Assembly: GCA_028829895.1 (NCBI GenBank)
Contig: CM054183.1
Location: 72,511,071 to 72,575,070, forward strand
Source: Sinotaia quadrata
Taxonomy: Eukaryota; Mollusca; Gastropoda; Architaenioglossa; Viviparidae
Length of the DNA: 64,000 nt
Direction: 5' to 3'
Each line of letters starts with the position of its first letter. Positions within the stretch are counted from its first letter, which is position 1. The notes below the pieces were generated by a model. The model ran no database searches. It was not told where the DNA came from and worked only from the letters and a program-made list of their open reading frames with translations. The translations under genes were made by a program, and so were the position numbers. Below, one piece after another: positions 12,990-26,300 of this stretch.

Positions 12990-13260
12990 CAGAAACCGCA
13001 TTAGACTTTTCATCCACGATGTTCTCAGTCTTGGTCTGCTTCGGGGGGGGGGGGGATCCCCACAGCCTCGCGGTGCGTCTGAGGTGTGGAGGGCAGGAGG
13101 GCTGGCGGCAGGGGATGAAACAGGTAGCACCAGTTTGGCGCACACAACCACCCTCGTCGGTGCTATTCCTTATGTAGTGATGATGCTCAACGTCAGTACT
13201 GTACAGAATGACGTAGTGTTGACGTTTCTGCCTGTTTGCGTGTGTAACATCTGACGTATT
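12990..13260. promoter_or_regulatory. GC-rich patch with clustered CRE/ATF-like sites, candidate PRODH promoter
   Basis: A GC-rich, CpG-containing patch in otherwise AT-rich DNA, 0.6-0.9 kb upstream of the PRODH ATG. It has a 13-G run near 13043-13055. Within 67 bp it carries CGTCA at 13191-13195 and TGACGT at 13209-13214, 13220-13225 and 13252-13257. TGACGT is the half site for CREB/ATF bZIP factors. A role in PRODH transcription is inference from position; the patch could instead be a transposon remnant. Confidence 0.35.
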
Positions 13261-13308
13261 ATGATTCACTTGTTAAATCTATTTGCTGTTTCATTCATTA
13301 GACATAGG

Positions 13309-13582
13309 GGTCTGAACAAACCTTGTTAAGAGAATTAGACATAGTTATTCAGCGAGCATTTAATGATATAGAGATGTGAACAGTCCCCTCGTTAAGAGAA
13401 TTAGAAATAGTTATTTTAAAAAACATTTAATGACAGAGGTATGGACAATCCTTGGTAAGAGAATTAAAAATAGTTATTTAGCAAACATTTAATGACATAA
13501 GGCTCTGAACAATCCTTGTTAAGAGAAGAACAGCGAATATTTAATGACATAGGAGTCATGCAGTCCTTGTTAAGAGAATATA
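13309..13582. repeat. Minisatellite, about 58-bp period, 5 copies
   Basis: Units carry TTGTTAAGAGAATTAGA...ATAGTTATT...CATTTAATGACATA. They are degenerate, with the last copies shortened. Confidence 0.85.
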
Positions 13583-13589
13583 CTTCCAA

Positions 13590-14010
13590 GAATTTACAGT
13601 CCTGATTATAGATGGTTATCCATGTACTTCACAAAGATTTACATCCTTGTTATAGATGAATATCTAACACTTCAAAGTACTTGCACAGAGATCTACAGGC
13701 CTAGTTATAAACGGTTATCCAGCATTTCCAAATATTTAAATAAGGATCTTCACTTCTGATTAGCAAACATTTTAACTTTATACGGACTTGCAACCGGTTA
13801 GCAACATACATGAATATGCACTGTTCTAGCAGACACATATAAAGATTTGCACAGTCCTAGTTAGGGATGGTTATCAAATACTTATTTCTATACGAATCAG
13901 CTCTGTTCTAGATTATTGTAAATGCTTATTTACATATGACTCTGCATTGATCTACATACAAATGTACAAATGGTGAACAAACTTTTACATAGGGATCTGC
14001 AATACAAACT
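13590..14010. repeat. Degenerate tandem repeat, about 65-bp units
   Basis: Variants of GATTTACAGTCCT.GTTATAGATGGTTATC...ACTT recur about every 65 bp. They follow directly from the previous array and may be its older relatives. A G-rich run and GA repeat follow at about 14018-14040. Confidence 0.6.
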
Positions 14011-14310
14011 AAAAGCGGAGGGGGGGGGGGGAGAGAGAGAGTATATACACTGTCTCTCTGGCCGAAGTCGATTGTGCCCTTAGGTTTAGGTGTCTCGAGA
14101 GGGTTGTTAATTATCCTAATCGCTTATCTCTGCTAATGCAATGTAGTTTTGCTTATGTCTGGGTAGGTTTTGCTTTCAGTTCCCCGCCGGATTGCTCGAA
14201 GTCCTCCCAACGAAGGTAGCATATCGAGCCACATGACCGTCCCCAAAGTGCACCCTCGAGGTTCAAGCTTGGCTAGGTGTGATGGCTTTCATTCTATCCT
14301 TTGCCTCCCT

Positions 14311-14525
14311 TCTGTCGCTTAGTTTGTTTATATTTGATAAATCTGTGGATTTTGACCTACAAATTTTATTAGTTCCCCTCTATTTCTGTTGCTTACTTTG
14401 TTTATATTTGACAAATCTGTGGATGTTGACCTACAAATTTTATTAGGTCCCCTCTATTTCTGTCGCTTACTTTGTTTATATTTGATAAATCTGTGGATGT
14501 TGACCTACAAATTTTATTAGTTCTT
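14311..14525. repeat. Minisatellite, 74 bp x 3
   Basis: Units start TCTGTCGCTTA at about 14311, 14385 and 14459 and contain TTGACCTACAAATTTTATTA. Identity between copies is high. Confidence 0.92.
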
Positions 14526-14726
14526 AAAAGTACCTATTCCGTTAACTTTTATTAGCATCTGAAAGTACCTCTGTCAAAAGTGCCGCTGATTTTTGTGTTG
14601 TTTTCAAGATATAGCATTATCAATTAAAAACATCGTGAAGTCACACACTGTCTTGTTCTCAAAGTTTTTACTTCTGGATGATACATTTTATGCTTGCACC
14701 GACATTGAATTTCTTTATATTTACAT

Positions 14727-14931
14727 AGGCAATGACTACATTTGCCGGGGTGGCATTATATTTAGATAGGCAATAACTGCATTCGCGGGGGTGACATTAT
14801 ATTTAGATAGGCAACGACTGCATTCGCGGGGGTGGCATTATATTTAGATAGGCAACGACTGCATTCGCGGGGGTGGCATTATATTTAGATAGGCAATGAC
14901 TGCATTCGCGGGAGTGACATTATATTCTGAT
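14727..14931. repeat. Minisatellite, 41 bp x 5
   Basis: Five head-to-tail copies of a unit beginning AGGCAACGACTGCATTCGCG and ending ATATTTAGAT. There are no unique spacers, so it is not a CRISPR array. Confidence 0.95.
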
Positions 14932-15039
14932 GGTGTACAAAGACGGTGTTTGGTAAATTGTCTGTTTTTTTTAATTTCCTGTTATCCCTACGTTTGATGG
15001 AAATCATGGAATTCACATAATTCTTGAATGTTTGCTCTT

Positions 15040-15375
15040 TGTAGCGCGTATATTTGCTTTATATTGCATATATTAGGTCTTGTCTTGTCTTTAATAATTT
15101 CTATTGCTGTTAGCGAGTTGTTATTTACTTTATATTGCATATATTAGGTCTTATCTTGTCTTTAATATTTTCTATTAATATTTTAATATTGCTGCTAGCG
15201 AGTTGTTATTTGCTTTATATTGCATATATTAGGTCTTATCTTGTCTTTAATATTTTCTATTAATATTTTAATATTGCTGTTAGCGAGTTGTTATTTGCTT
15301 TATATTGCATATATTAGGTATTGTCTTGTCTTTAATATTTTCTATTGCTGTTAGCGAGTTGTTATTTGCTATGAG
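15040..15375. repeat. Minisatellite, about 75-91-bp period, 4-5 copies
   Basis: Units share GCTAGCGAGTTGTTATTTGC and TATATTGCATATATTAGGTC. Copy length varies through duplication of an internal TCTATTAATATTT segment. Confidence 0.92.
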
Positions 15376-16769
15376 TATTTTGTATCAGGTCTTGATTTGT
15401 TCTCGTCATATTTTAAATATTTTCTACCGCAGATAGTGAATCTTTTGCTATTATGTGAATATAATTTATATAATTAGGAACCATTTAATCTGAACATCTA
15501 CATATAACTGAAAATCCTTTGGGCAATACTTTTGACTATGATATATTGTATGAATGGTCTTAAAAATTCCACACCTATGAAGCTTGTCTATCAGCTGTAA
15601 GTGTTTTTGTTAATTGCCATCATACAATTTCATCTTTTATATTAAAGGCCAACCAGTGCATACAACTTATAATGTTTATCTATAAGTTGTGAGTGCATTT
15701 GTTAACTGCCACCATTTAAGAAACTTGAGTGACATGAATGGTTTTATATTTTGCTCTTACTGTATATATACAACACTGTTTATTTGATCAAGATTGCTCT
15801 TACTGTACATATACAACACTGTTTATTTGATCAAGATTGTTCTTTCAAATTCAAATATTTTTTAAAGTGACATCTAAGATGACATGTTTACTGTAAAAGA
15901 TTACTGTATTTATAATATATTATAAACAATATATTTATTTAATATACATGCAAGAGCATATATAAGCACTTAAAAAAAAAAAAAGAGAATCACTTAATAA
16001 AATTTTTGAATATGAATTACTGCACACTTTATGTTTCTTTTACAAGCATTTAAATATCAACTAACTCTAATTGGGGAGAAAATTTGCCTTGCATTACAAT
16101 TTGATATAAAATATTTGAATTTTCCAATTATTGTACAAACACCTTTATATACATATAACCCAAATTTGACTTTTAATAAACAACAATCAGAATATTTTAT
16201 TCTTTGGCTTCATCCTGTAAATTTTTATTCCATAAAGCTGCTGACTGTATCAGTGAACAAAATACACTGCATCTGCTGTAAATGATATGTTTTTGAACAG
16301 GGATATAAAGCTCAAATACATGACAATGAACATTTTTGAAATGTAAAATATAGATTACAGAATACACATATTATTATTAGTTACTATCATTAACTTTCTT
16401 TCAATTCATTTTTTTATTATTCATTTATTTATTATTTTAAAAAATGTATTGAATTAGAATTTCTGAATGGTGATCAGAAGAAAGTAATCATTTTATACAC
16501 ACATTTTTAGTAGTTACTTCCATTAACTTAATTAATTAATTAATTTTTGATTATTTTTTAATTTACTAATTTGAATTTCTGGTTGATGATCAGAAGAAAG
16601 TAATCACTGCATACACATACACACATTCATTTATAAATCTGGATCATACAAATTTCTTGTTGATATGAACATTTTCTCAGGTCCCAAGCAGTTAGAATGA
16701 AACATATTCCACAGTAATATGTAGCATTAAAGTATTAATGAACAAAATATATGCTAGCTAAGAAGAAAT

Positions 16770-16775
16770 TTTATT
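16770..16775 (-). terminator. Possible THOC5 poly(A) signal
   Basis: AATAAA on the minus strand, about 470 bp downstream of the THOC5 stop codon. The sequence is AT-rich, so chance matches are common; this is only a candidate. Confidence 0.25.
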
Positions 16776-17100
16776 CAGTCAAGGTTTATAAATTTTGAAT
16801 TTCTAAAATTTACATGAACTTAAAATCATATGTCAAGAATACACTTTATGACACACAAATTCTCAAATAAATTAATAATTCCACAAATTTAAAGCTAGTA
16901 CTAAACAAACACAAAATATTTAAAATTGTTACAAATTTCAAAACAGGTAATATTCATCTTTTTACCAAAAAAAATATCTTCCTAATGCACCACTGTACAG
17001 GGAGATTATTTCAAAGACAGTAGCAACCTTTAGTGTAAGAAATTAAATGCAACTTGTGTGTGTGTGTTTCACAAACTTAATTGTCACACTATGTACACTC

Positions 17101-17175
17101 TAAATTAAATAAACAGTTTAATTCTCTTGCTATGTAAAAATACCCAGCTATGGTGTTAAATGCATATTTCCACAG
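17101..17175 (-). repeat. Decayed copy of the THOC5 terminal exon edge
   Basis: The plus-strand sequence AAATAAACAGTTTAATTCTC and what follows resembles AAATGAACAGTTCACTTCTA over the stop-codon end of the last THOC5 exon, about 120 bp away, for about 65 bp. It is diverged and carries no usable reading frame. Confidence 0.55.
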
Positions 17176-17242
17176 ACATATTATTAAATGAACAGTTTGT
17201 GCCTAGATCAGCAATAATCTACATGAAATGAACAGTTCACTT

Positions 17243-17306
17243 CTATCGTTGTGTGAAAATGCCCAACTCTGGTACATATCTGTATGGCTTGCTCCGCCCT
17301 GGACCC
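17243..17306 (-). CDS. THOC5: THOC5 exon 15 of those visible (terminal, with stop)
   Basis: 64 nt encoding [20 protein letters not shown] and a TAG stop. It matches the RGPSRMKPFKYN...GFF end of vertebrate THOC5. The acceptor is TTTTTTGCAG. Confidence 0.93.
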
Positions 17307-20300
17307 CTGCAAAAAACATAATACTACAATTAACTAAATGACAGAAGCATATGATACCCAGTTCATTTAAATCAAATGTTCATCCCTTGTGCTACAATCT
17401 TCACAAAACAATGACAAAATTTTATTTTCAATTAAAATAAATTAAAACCTTATAAAATATATATATATATAAATTAATCTTGTACAGCAACTGAAAATCC
17501 TAAATGAAATAGCACTAAATGCTGTAATATTGACTTTTATTAGCTCTTGCCATTATTTTAATTTGTCAAACATTTTTGTTGGACCCATATCTGGGAGAAT
17601 ATTAGAAATCAAAATTGTATAATGGCTACTAGATATTTTACAAAAGAAATAATTCTCTTTAATTTGAAAATAACAAAGCATTTATTAAAGGAAATTTTCA
17701 GCATTATTAATTTAAAGACAAGTCCAACTCAAAGGGATTCTACCTCATTTTTAAAATGAACTTTTCAATACAGACAACATGAAAAAGTACTCAAGTAGAA
17801 TATATACTTGAATGTTGGTCGCAAAATTTGTTCACCTTTTGAAACAATACTGAACTTCAACTTATAGTCAAGTCACAAAATCTGCTGACAATATTTTAGG
17901 GTAAAATCGTAAAATGTCAATGTATAATCATTACTAGTAGGTTACCGTTCCTTGTCAACAAAGCTTTTATTATCACTAATAAGCACTGAAAGATTAGCAT
18001 ACAATTCAATAATATATTTATAGCACACAAGTTTAATGAACTAATTTGAGATTTAATTAATTACTATTCACCTGTTTTATAATTGAAGATATTTCCCATA
18101 CCAAATTTCTTATACAAACCAAAGTAGAGAATGAAAGTTATCAGTTTTTATTCATGTGTTGATTATTTACAAATGATTTTCAAACAGTTTAAATTTTATT
18201 TAAGTTTTTATTACAAGTACATAAAATTATTGATAAAGAATGGAACAATTTGTCATCTTTCGCTTTGCGCTATTTAAATGTTCGACTTACATTCGGATGC
18301 TAAATTTTGGACTATGATTCACTCTTAATTTTAGGTTCAGTTTATGCTCAACTGGACCAATATTCGAGTATATAAGATCTTTGGGTGAATTTTACTAGTC
18401 TTGTAAGCTATAATTTGTTCCTTATAATTCTGAGAAGTCTACTTTCAAAATGAAATTACTTTAATTAATTAAAAACAGCATACATTTACACACATATATT
18501 CAGAGTTTCCAATCAACCAAATACTTCTGGTTGACTGTTTCCAAAACTGGATAGAAAAACTAAGTTAATAATTTTAATTTTAATTAAAAACTTAAAATAT
18601 TCAGGTTTTTCACTGAAAAAATAAATGAATAAGATAATGAGATGGCTGGGAAAGACAGCAAACAATATATTAATTCAAAACCTATTTTATATAGTACACT
18701 GATGATTAGAATCAGCCCAACTACATTTTAAAAAAAATAGGAATAAGGGATGATTCTATAAGATGTTCAAATTGCTTAATATTTATCAGCCGCTTTTGTT
18801 TATTTATTTTCATATTCCTAAATGGTCAGATAAATGCTAATCAGAAGTCTTCTTATCAACATCATCGTACAATTGTCTATTTGTAAATTCAGGATTACAG
18901 TGCATAAAATAATTAATATATCAAAATTTGTTTGAAAGAGATCTGTTGATAAGATACTCAAGCTGAATTAGCACATATATGGCCATTAATCAGGAATGAT
19001 GAAACATTACTACAATATACTTGCATCATTTTTTTGTGAAATGTATTATATGAATTATGAAAATAAAGAAATTATAAAGGTTTAGAAAATGTAAAATATT
19101 CTAAGTAAAATATGTAAAAAACGATTTTAGGATTACTGGTATAAGTACAAAGATAATAATTAATAATTAATATATAATTATAAAGAAAAATGCAAATTCA
19201 TAAGTAAAATTATAAATTTAGATATATTGCATTTTATATGAGTGCTAAAAAATGTTTTGCTGATAACAGCTGCAACAAGACAATATGATAGACAGCATCA
19301 TGCCTTAATTAAGTAAACAAACTAAACATACCGGACAACTCTTGGTATAACCTTTTCTTTAGGAATCTCCACTGGGGCAGACACATCATGAATTTCTGTC
19401 TCAAGATAAACATCTAAGCAGACCAAAAGTCGTTGCAACTGACAAGACAGCATCTGTTCTTTGGATTTGTCCATTAGGAGTTCACTGTAATGAACATTCA
19501 CCTCTTCCTCCAGCTCCTAAAATTAAGAAAATGATTTCAATGACATCAACAGAACACCAAGTTTAAAGTAAAACTAAATTAAGAAAATTATTTCACTCAC
19601 AGCTACAAACACTAAAATTTAAAGAAAAAAAAATAGCTATCACTCAAAGAAGGTAAAAGACTTCAAAATCAATCAATAAATATGGCACATTTTCTAAGAG
19701 TAAACTAAAGATCTTTTCTCTGGGGTTTTTTTGTTGTAGATTTAATGCTTCTTGGCAAGTGTTCTCAAAAACTCTACAGAAACACATTTTAATTTTAACA
19801 ACATAAACTTTCAATGATTTCAATTATCCTTATATTGCAGGCATAAGTTCTTCCTGACTGCATTGCAATTAGGTAAGCAAAATGGAATCTGCCTGTGCAG
19901 TATACAACCTGCCACATATGCCAATGTAGGGTTGGTAACCATTCTAATTTTAAATACTTTGATCTGGCAGGAAACTGGCTCAAGTTCACAATATTAAGAC
20001 AAAGATGGAAAAAAATATATTTTAAACTGTCCTGGGGAATGAGTTCAACAACTATAAAAATTGCACCAATTCCAAATTAAGCAGTCTTAGTTTGTTAGTG
20101 GAATTTTAGGTGAATATAGAAAGACCTTTCAAACAGCTCTGAACTTATAGTCAGTATGTGCAAAAATATAATCCTGTCTAACACAAATGGACAATAAACT
20201 AATGCATTCAAATATGAGAAAGGAAAAAAAGCATATACACATGCACGATTATACGCGCACACACAAAGTCAGCTTGCAATATTAATATTTTATTAATGTT

Positions 20301-23300
20301 ATAGTTTCAAAGCTGACTTGAAAGATAAAACTTATAAGGAAAAAAAGGAAAAAATATTGCATACTTCATCTTTGAAGTTATAAATGCAGCATTTTTACTG
20401 TAAGTCAAGTCTCAGGTTATAAACGAATCCTATTCAGGTGTTCATAACCTGATTTGGTATTATGTCAAGATTTGTATGTAAATGTATATGTGTAGTGAAT
20501 GAGAATACAAGTAAATGACACATTCCAATGTCTAAGTATCTGCAATATATGTGTTTTTCATCCACATGTGAACTAATTCACCTCATTTCATAAGTAACAA
20601 TGTGACAGCCAGTAACCAAAGAACTATGTAAATTTATTGATTTCAGTCCTAGTTTTCCATAACATTAATTTATATATATAATGCCAGGTATGAAGAAAAT
20701 ATGGCAAGAGCAGAATGGCTGGCAAGCTCAGAGGTTTGGTGATGTAGAAAATTATTAAAAAATTAAACTTCTTGTTTTATTAAGTCCTAATAATCAAATT
20801 ACAAACTGTACATTATAAAGGAAAAAAAAACTGATTTCTAGTGTTTAACAATTTGTTTTATTTATTTATTTATTTTGTAATTTCTAGGATATTTTAAACT
20901 CTGACCCAAATTTCTAACAATACAAACTGTTGAAGAATCTTAGAACTACTGTTTTTCTTACAGTTTGTACATTTGTTTGTTTAGAAAAATGAGGAAAAAA
21001 TACATTCCATGTATGTGTTATTTAATTATGTTTAATAAACAGAAACTGATTGATATTTTCCAGCTAAATAACAAATTTTGTGCCTGACCGTAAGAAGAAA
21101 CTATTCAAAGAAAACAGCACATAAATATAACAATTTAAAAGTCAAACAATCAAACTCTGTTTTCATTGTCTGACTTAAATAATATTTAAAAAATTGGAAA
21201 ATCAAACCATATTTGAATTAAAATTAAAGAAATCAAAAGCTGGAAAATCAAACCTTACTGTCAATATCTGCATTAATATTACAATACAAATTTCAAACAA
21301 TCAAAACATCTTTGAATTAATATTAAACAATTTAAAAGTTGGAAAATCAAATTTTTGTTTTCAATCTTTGAATTATTACAAATATAAAGGCATAGAAACC
21401 AACTTTTAATTAATATTACACAATTAAAATGTTGAAAAATCAAACCTTGCCTTCAGCTTTAAATAATATTAACAATTCTCAATTAGACAATCAATCCCTG
21501 GCCTTGAATCTCTGAATGAATAATTTCACATTAACAAACATTTCTAATTTAACAATTGTTATCTTTCTTTTTATGAACAATATCTGAGCAAATAAGCTGA
21601 AATGTCTTACTTTAACATGGATATCGGTGTCAGCAGTTCGTTGTGTCTGCCAAGCAACACTGGTCAAAAACATAGGTGCCACTTCAGGATAATCAACACT
21701 TACAACCACATGTGCAGTCAATTTAGCTAAATATTAGTATTACGGGAAAATAAAAGAGAACAAAACAGTTATAAATAATACAAAATAATTCAATACAACT
21801 CTTAATTTTTAATACAATAGAAGCATTTTATTAGCCTTAAAGTTCTACAAGTGGAATTTAGAATAAGAATGGGTTTTAGAATGGATTTAGAATTTAACTA
21901 TCTGTTTATTTATGAATTTATTTATTACATGAGTATAAATAATAACTAAATTCAACAAAATTGAAATTGCATCAAACTTAGTAAATTTGTACTCCCATAA
22001 TCTAATTTGTACATTTTTAAATTAGCCTCTGCAACTTTAGTTTTATTTTCTCAAATAAATGATATGCATTATATTCATGAGAGGAACCAAAAACGATGGA
22101 GTGAAAATTAAAGTGAACAAAAATAAATTATGTTATATAATATATACACAAATACATTATGCACGCACACACAGTCTCAATTACACACGCAAAACATATA
22201 CATGAAAAGAGTGCAATTCCCTTCTCAAAAATTTTAGTCCCCACAAATCGTGATTAGTAAAGTAATTATTCATGCTCAAAAATATTATTTTATTAACATT
22301 ACTTATATCTTTATTTATTTCAGACAGGCAATAATCATGGCTAGAAAACTAAGGATTTTCCTACTACAGATATGGAGAAAAAGATCTGCTCTGATGAAAA
22401 TATTTATTAAATTTGGAGAAAATGTAAAAGAATTGCTGATCAATACACGGGTACATAATAGTGAAACAAAATGATAAAATGCTATATCTGTGATGGGAGA
22501 TGGGAACAGGGTTTGGAGGCAATTTAGAATAAATTTCAAGAGCTTTTCAAGGACTTTTTAAGAAATGACTATTATGATAGTCAAGGGCCACCAGGGTGCG
22601 CACTAAGTTCAAAACTACAATATTTGTTATAATAACATCTATGACATTATGTTTTTTGTTACAAACAAATTAAAATAGTATAAGTAAATTTAATATCAAT
22701 ATGCAATGCATTAACCTTTAGCACATTAAATTCTTGTTTGTAGTGCAAGACTCATCTGATTCTAAACACTTTAACAATTTTCTATTATACATAGAATTCA
22801 ACATACTTGACACAACTGTGCTTGGTGATGATTCATTGTCATTTTGAATTAGTGGATTTAAAAAATATACTTTCTAATCCAAAGAATTCTACATTGTTAA
22901 CTTTGTTTAATATACTCACCAGACCCTCTTTCCAAAATAGCCAAGAAAATGAGGTCATTCTTTCTTAAATGTCTTGACTCAATTATAGTCTTGGCATGTG
23001 GCAATTCAATGAGGTCATTGTATGTAACACGCTTCCATGCTACCAACTGAGATAAAATCTTGACTGGAAAAGTTTTAACTACAGGTCCATTAACTGGTAT
23101 TATTCCTCTCTCTGAAATGGAAAATTATATCAATTATTTCTCTAAAGTGGAGAATTATATCAGAATTATCAAGTGGTATTAATTCCATCTCTGAAATGGA
23201 CACCGTGAAATAAAGAATGACAATTTATATCAGTTAGAGTACTACTTTTGTTGAATATATTGAAATTAACAAACCTACGATATTCAATATGGACACAACA

Positions 23301-26300
23301 ACAATGAAATCAACAAACCCACAATGATATCCAGTAAGGACACAACACAACAATGAAATTAACAAACCCACAATGATATCCAGTGTCCACAATGAAATCA
23401 ACAAACCCACAATGATATCCAGTAAGGACACAACAACAATAATGACATTAACAAACCCACAATGATATTCAGTAGGGACACAACAACAATGAAATTAACA
23501 AAACAACAATGATATCCAGTATGGACACCACCAACAATAATAATAGAAGTCTTCTAAAACTAAAGGATATAAAATTATTACTGCAAATGTTTAGGACATT
23601 TGTCAAAAAACAATAGCTAGTTTAATGTCCATATAAAATAGTTTACAATCTTTACTCTATATATTTAAGTCAAAATAGATGTGGTACTTATTAAGTTTTT
23701 CTTTTCATAAAAAGATATAGTTCTGTTTATAAACTGTTAAATTATTTGACATTTGAGTACTGATCAAAGGTAGAATGGTTAATAGAGTGCAATGAATGGC
23801 AAAAGTTTTAGTCCACAAAAGTTAATGAAGAGTAGAAAGATGGTTTTCCAAAATGGCATCTTGTGATGATGTATGATGTCATATCCTTAAAGGTCACATT
23901 CCACAGAAGTTAAAGAAGAGCAGAAAGATGGTCCCAAAATGGCAACTTTTGATAAAGTAATATGTCATATCCTTAAAAGTTATACTCCATAAAAGTTAAT
24001 GAAGACTGGAAGAAGCATGTCCCAAAACAGTATCTAGTAACAAGATATGATGTCACATTCTTCAAGACGGCAGGGAAAGTCTTGAGATGTCCATGTAGTC
24101 TAGAGTTATATATCAACCTTTTTTATCAATATAAAAAAAAAAAAACAAGTGCCATGAAAGTTTTAAAAAATGATGTATGCAACTTACAGCACAACTCAAT
24201 GAATATGGAACTAATTTTCTGTATGCAACTTACAGCACAACTCAATGAATATGGAACTAATTTTCTGTGTGCATGTGCACTGATAGCTTTATTTGCTGAA
24301 AAGAATGTTGAATTTGGTTTGTTTACATTTTTTAACTCAATGACTAATCATATTATTTGCACATTGTTAAGGTATTTTGAACTTGTTTTGAACTCCAGTG
24401 GTTAATCATACACACAAACATTTACATGAAAAGGACATAATTTAAGTCACAGAATACATCCGTGATAGTATTCCATTCTCAAAAATGGAAAATTATAGTT
24501 TAGGCTAACTGGTATTTATCATTATTTGGACTAAATGGTAATCCATTTCAAATGGAGAATTATATAATAGATATGGAGAATTACACTATTATCAGTTATT
24601 CTAAACCTTTTAGTGGCAAGAGCACATCCAAATTTTCTTCAGACTTTGGCAGGCACCATTAATTTTTCAAAGCTTATTTCTGTATGGACATTAAATAATA
24701 CACAAATCATACATTTAGAAATATATAATATAAATATCTGTGCCATTCAAGCAGATTTATCTTTCACTATCACAATGTAAATTTGAATCTTAATCTTTGA
24801 ATTAAGTAGCTTTTACAAAATAAATATCATTAGAAGACAGTTTTCATTTAAATAATTAAAGTACAATATTGTTGAACTAGTGTCCAACATATATTTATTA
24901 TTCTTACTTTAACAAAGAAGCCAGTTATAATTAATTAAAAATATTTTTAAAATTTTAATTGTTCAACAAGTAAACATACAAATATTGAAAAAGTTAAGCA
25001 CTATTTTTACTGTTACATGTATCCAGATTTCTATAAGCATACAAATATGAATAATATTCATAAGCGGCCACCAGAACCGAATAGAGAAAGGGCATTATTA
25101 ATCTGCATGCTTTTATTGTAATAAATCAGTATGATTTTTAGCACTGCATTTCATCAGCTTGTTTTGAATAGTTGAGCGAGTAAAATTATATCTCCTGGTT
25201 GTAAGCAATCCTAAAGATGCCTATATGCTCATCTTTAAGTCAAGATCTGTATTTTGACTTTATTATGCTATCATTAAAAACAGTTCACACTGATAAGTGG
25301 AATCGAATTAAGATTTTTTGTATATGCTATAGATTCCAAAAATTATGATCTGTTGCAGTCGATTTGAGAACAATATCATTTTGAGGGTCCAGAATCTCAA
25401 GTTCCACTTCTCCTCTTACTTGAATGAGACTTGCAGTTACTTCTAGCTGGCAAGTAAAAGATTTCCAAGTAAGGCAATCACAGACTCAGTGATGATGAAC
25501 TGCTGAAGTATCTTTCTGAAGTGCAACTGGGGTCTTTGAATGTAATGAAGAGTTAAAAATCACTGTCGCATACAGTTTCTTCATACTTAGAAAATGTACG
25601 AGAGACTTCATCTTCATATGCGACTTCCACAAGATCACTTCTGCTTTGGGCGACTTTACAGAGTGCCGTGAGGTTGGATGGAACAACCTGTATGTGCACT
25701 ACTTTTCATACCTCATCTTGAATGCATTTACATACCTCAGCAGTTGCCATGGCAACCATGAGCCCCTTACTGCACTATATCATGGAGAAATACACAATAT
25801 TTATAGCTAATATTTAAAATCAGACTTCTCCTTAAAAGTAAAACTGTTTTAAAAATACCTTATAGCAGATATTATTATTATAAAAAGGTACGATAGTTAA
25901 CTAAGAAAAGTTAAGTTCCTTCTCAAATAAAAACTAACTAAATTTACAAACAAATCCAGTTGTAAAAACATCACAAAGTAAAAAGTCAAATTAACCCACA
26001 GTTCAAATATGTAAAAAAAGTAAAAATATTAAGGGTTAACTTAAGGCATAGTTTAAATGTACAAAGTAAGTAAAAATATTACTACCCATTAATTGGTTAA
26101 AAGGTTTTATATTTATAATACAGAGCAAATAATATAATAATTTAAAAAACAAAACAAAACAGTCATACTGAACACTAAATAATGCAAAGACAAAAGTAAT
26201 ATTAATACTATTATAATCATGACTGTATATGTGAAGAACATTAAATAATATAAAAACAATGCAAAAACCAGTACATGTACTATAATGCATGTGTGTATGT

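Larger units (their letters stand above)
12364..17242. other. THOC5-PRODH intergenic region
   Basis: It should hold the PRODH 5'UTR and promoter (right of 12363) and the THOC5 3'UTR (left of 17243). From left to right it contains a GC-rich patch (about 12990-13260), then minisatellites at about 13309-13582, 13590-14010, 14311-14525, 14727-14931 and 15040-15375, then AT-rich sequence. No additional protein-coding gene is supported. Confidence 0.6.

Noticed and set aside
12907..13269. Overlapping frames on both strands in the GC-rich patch
   Set aside because: Overlap in several frames reflects the GC content; no conserved residues and a homopolymer G run inside.
14727..14931. Regular 41-bp repeats, considered as CRISPR
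   Set aside because: The units are contiguous without spacers and the genome is eukaryotic; it is a minisatellite.
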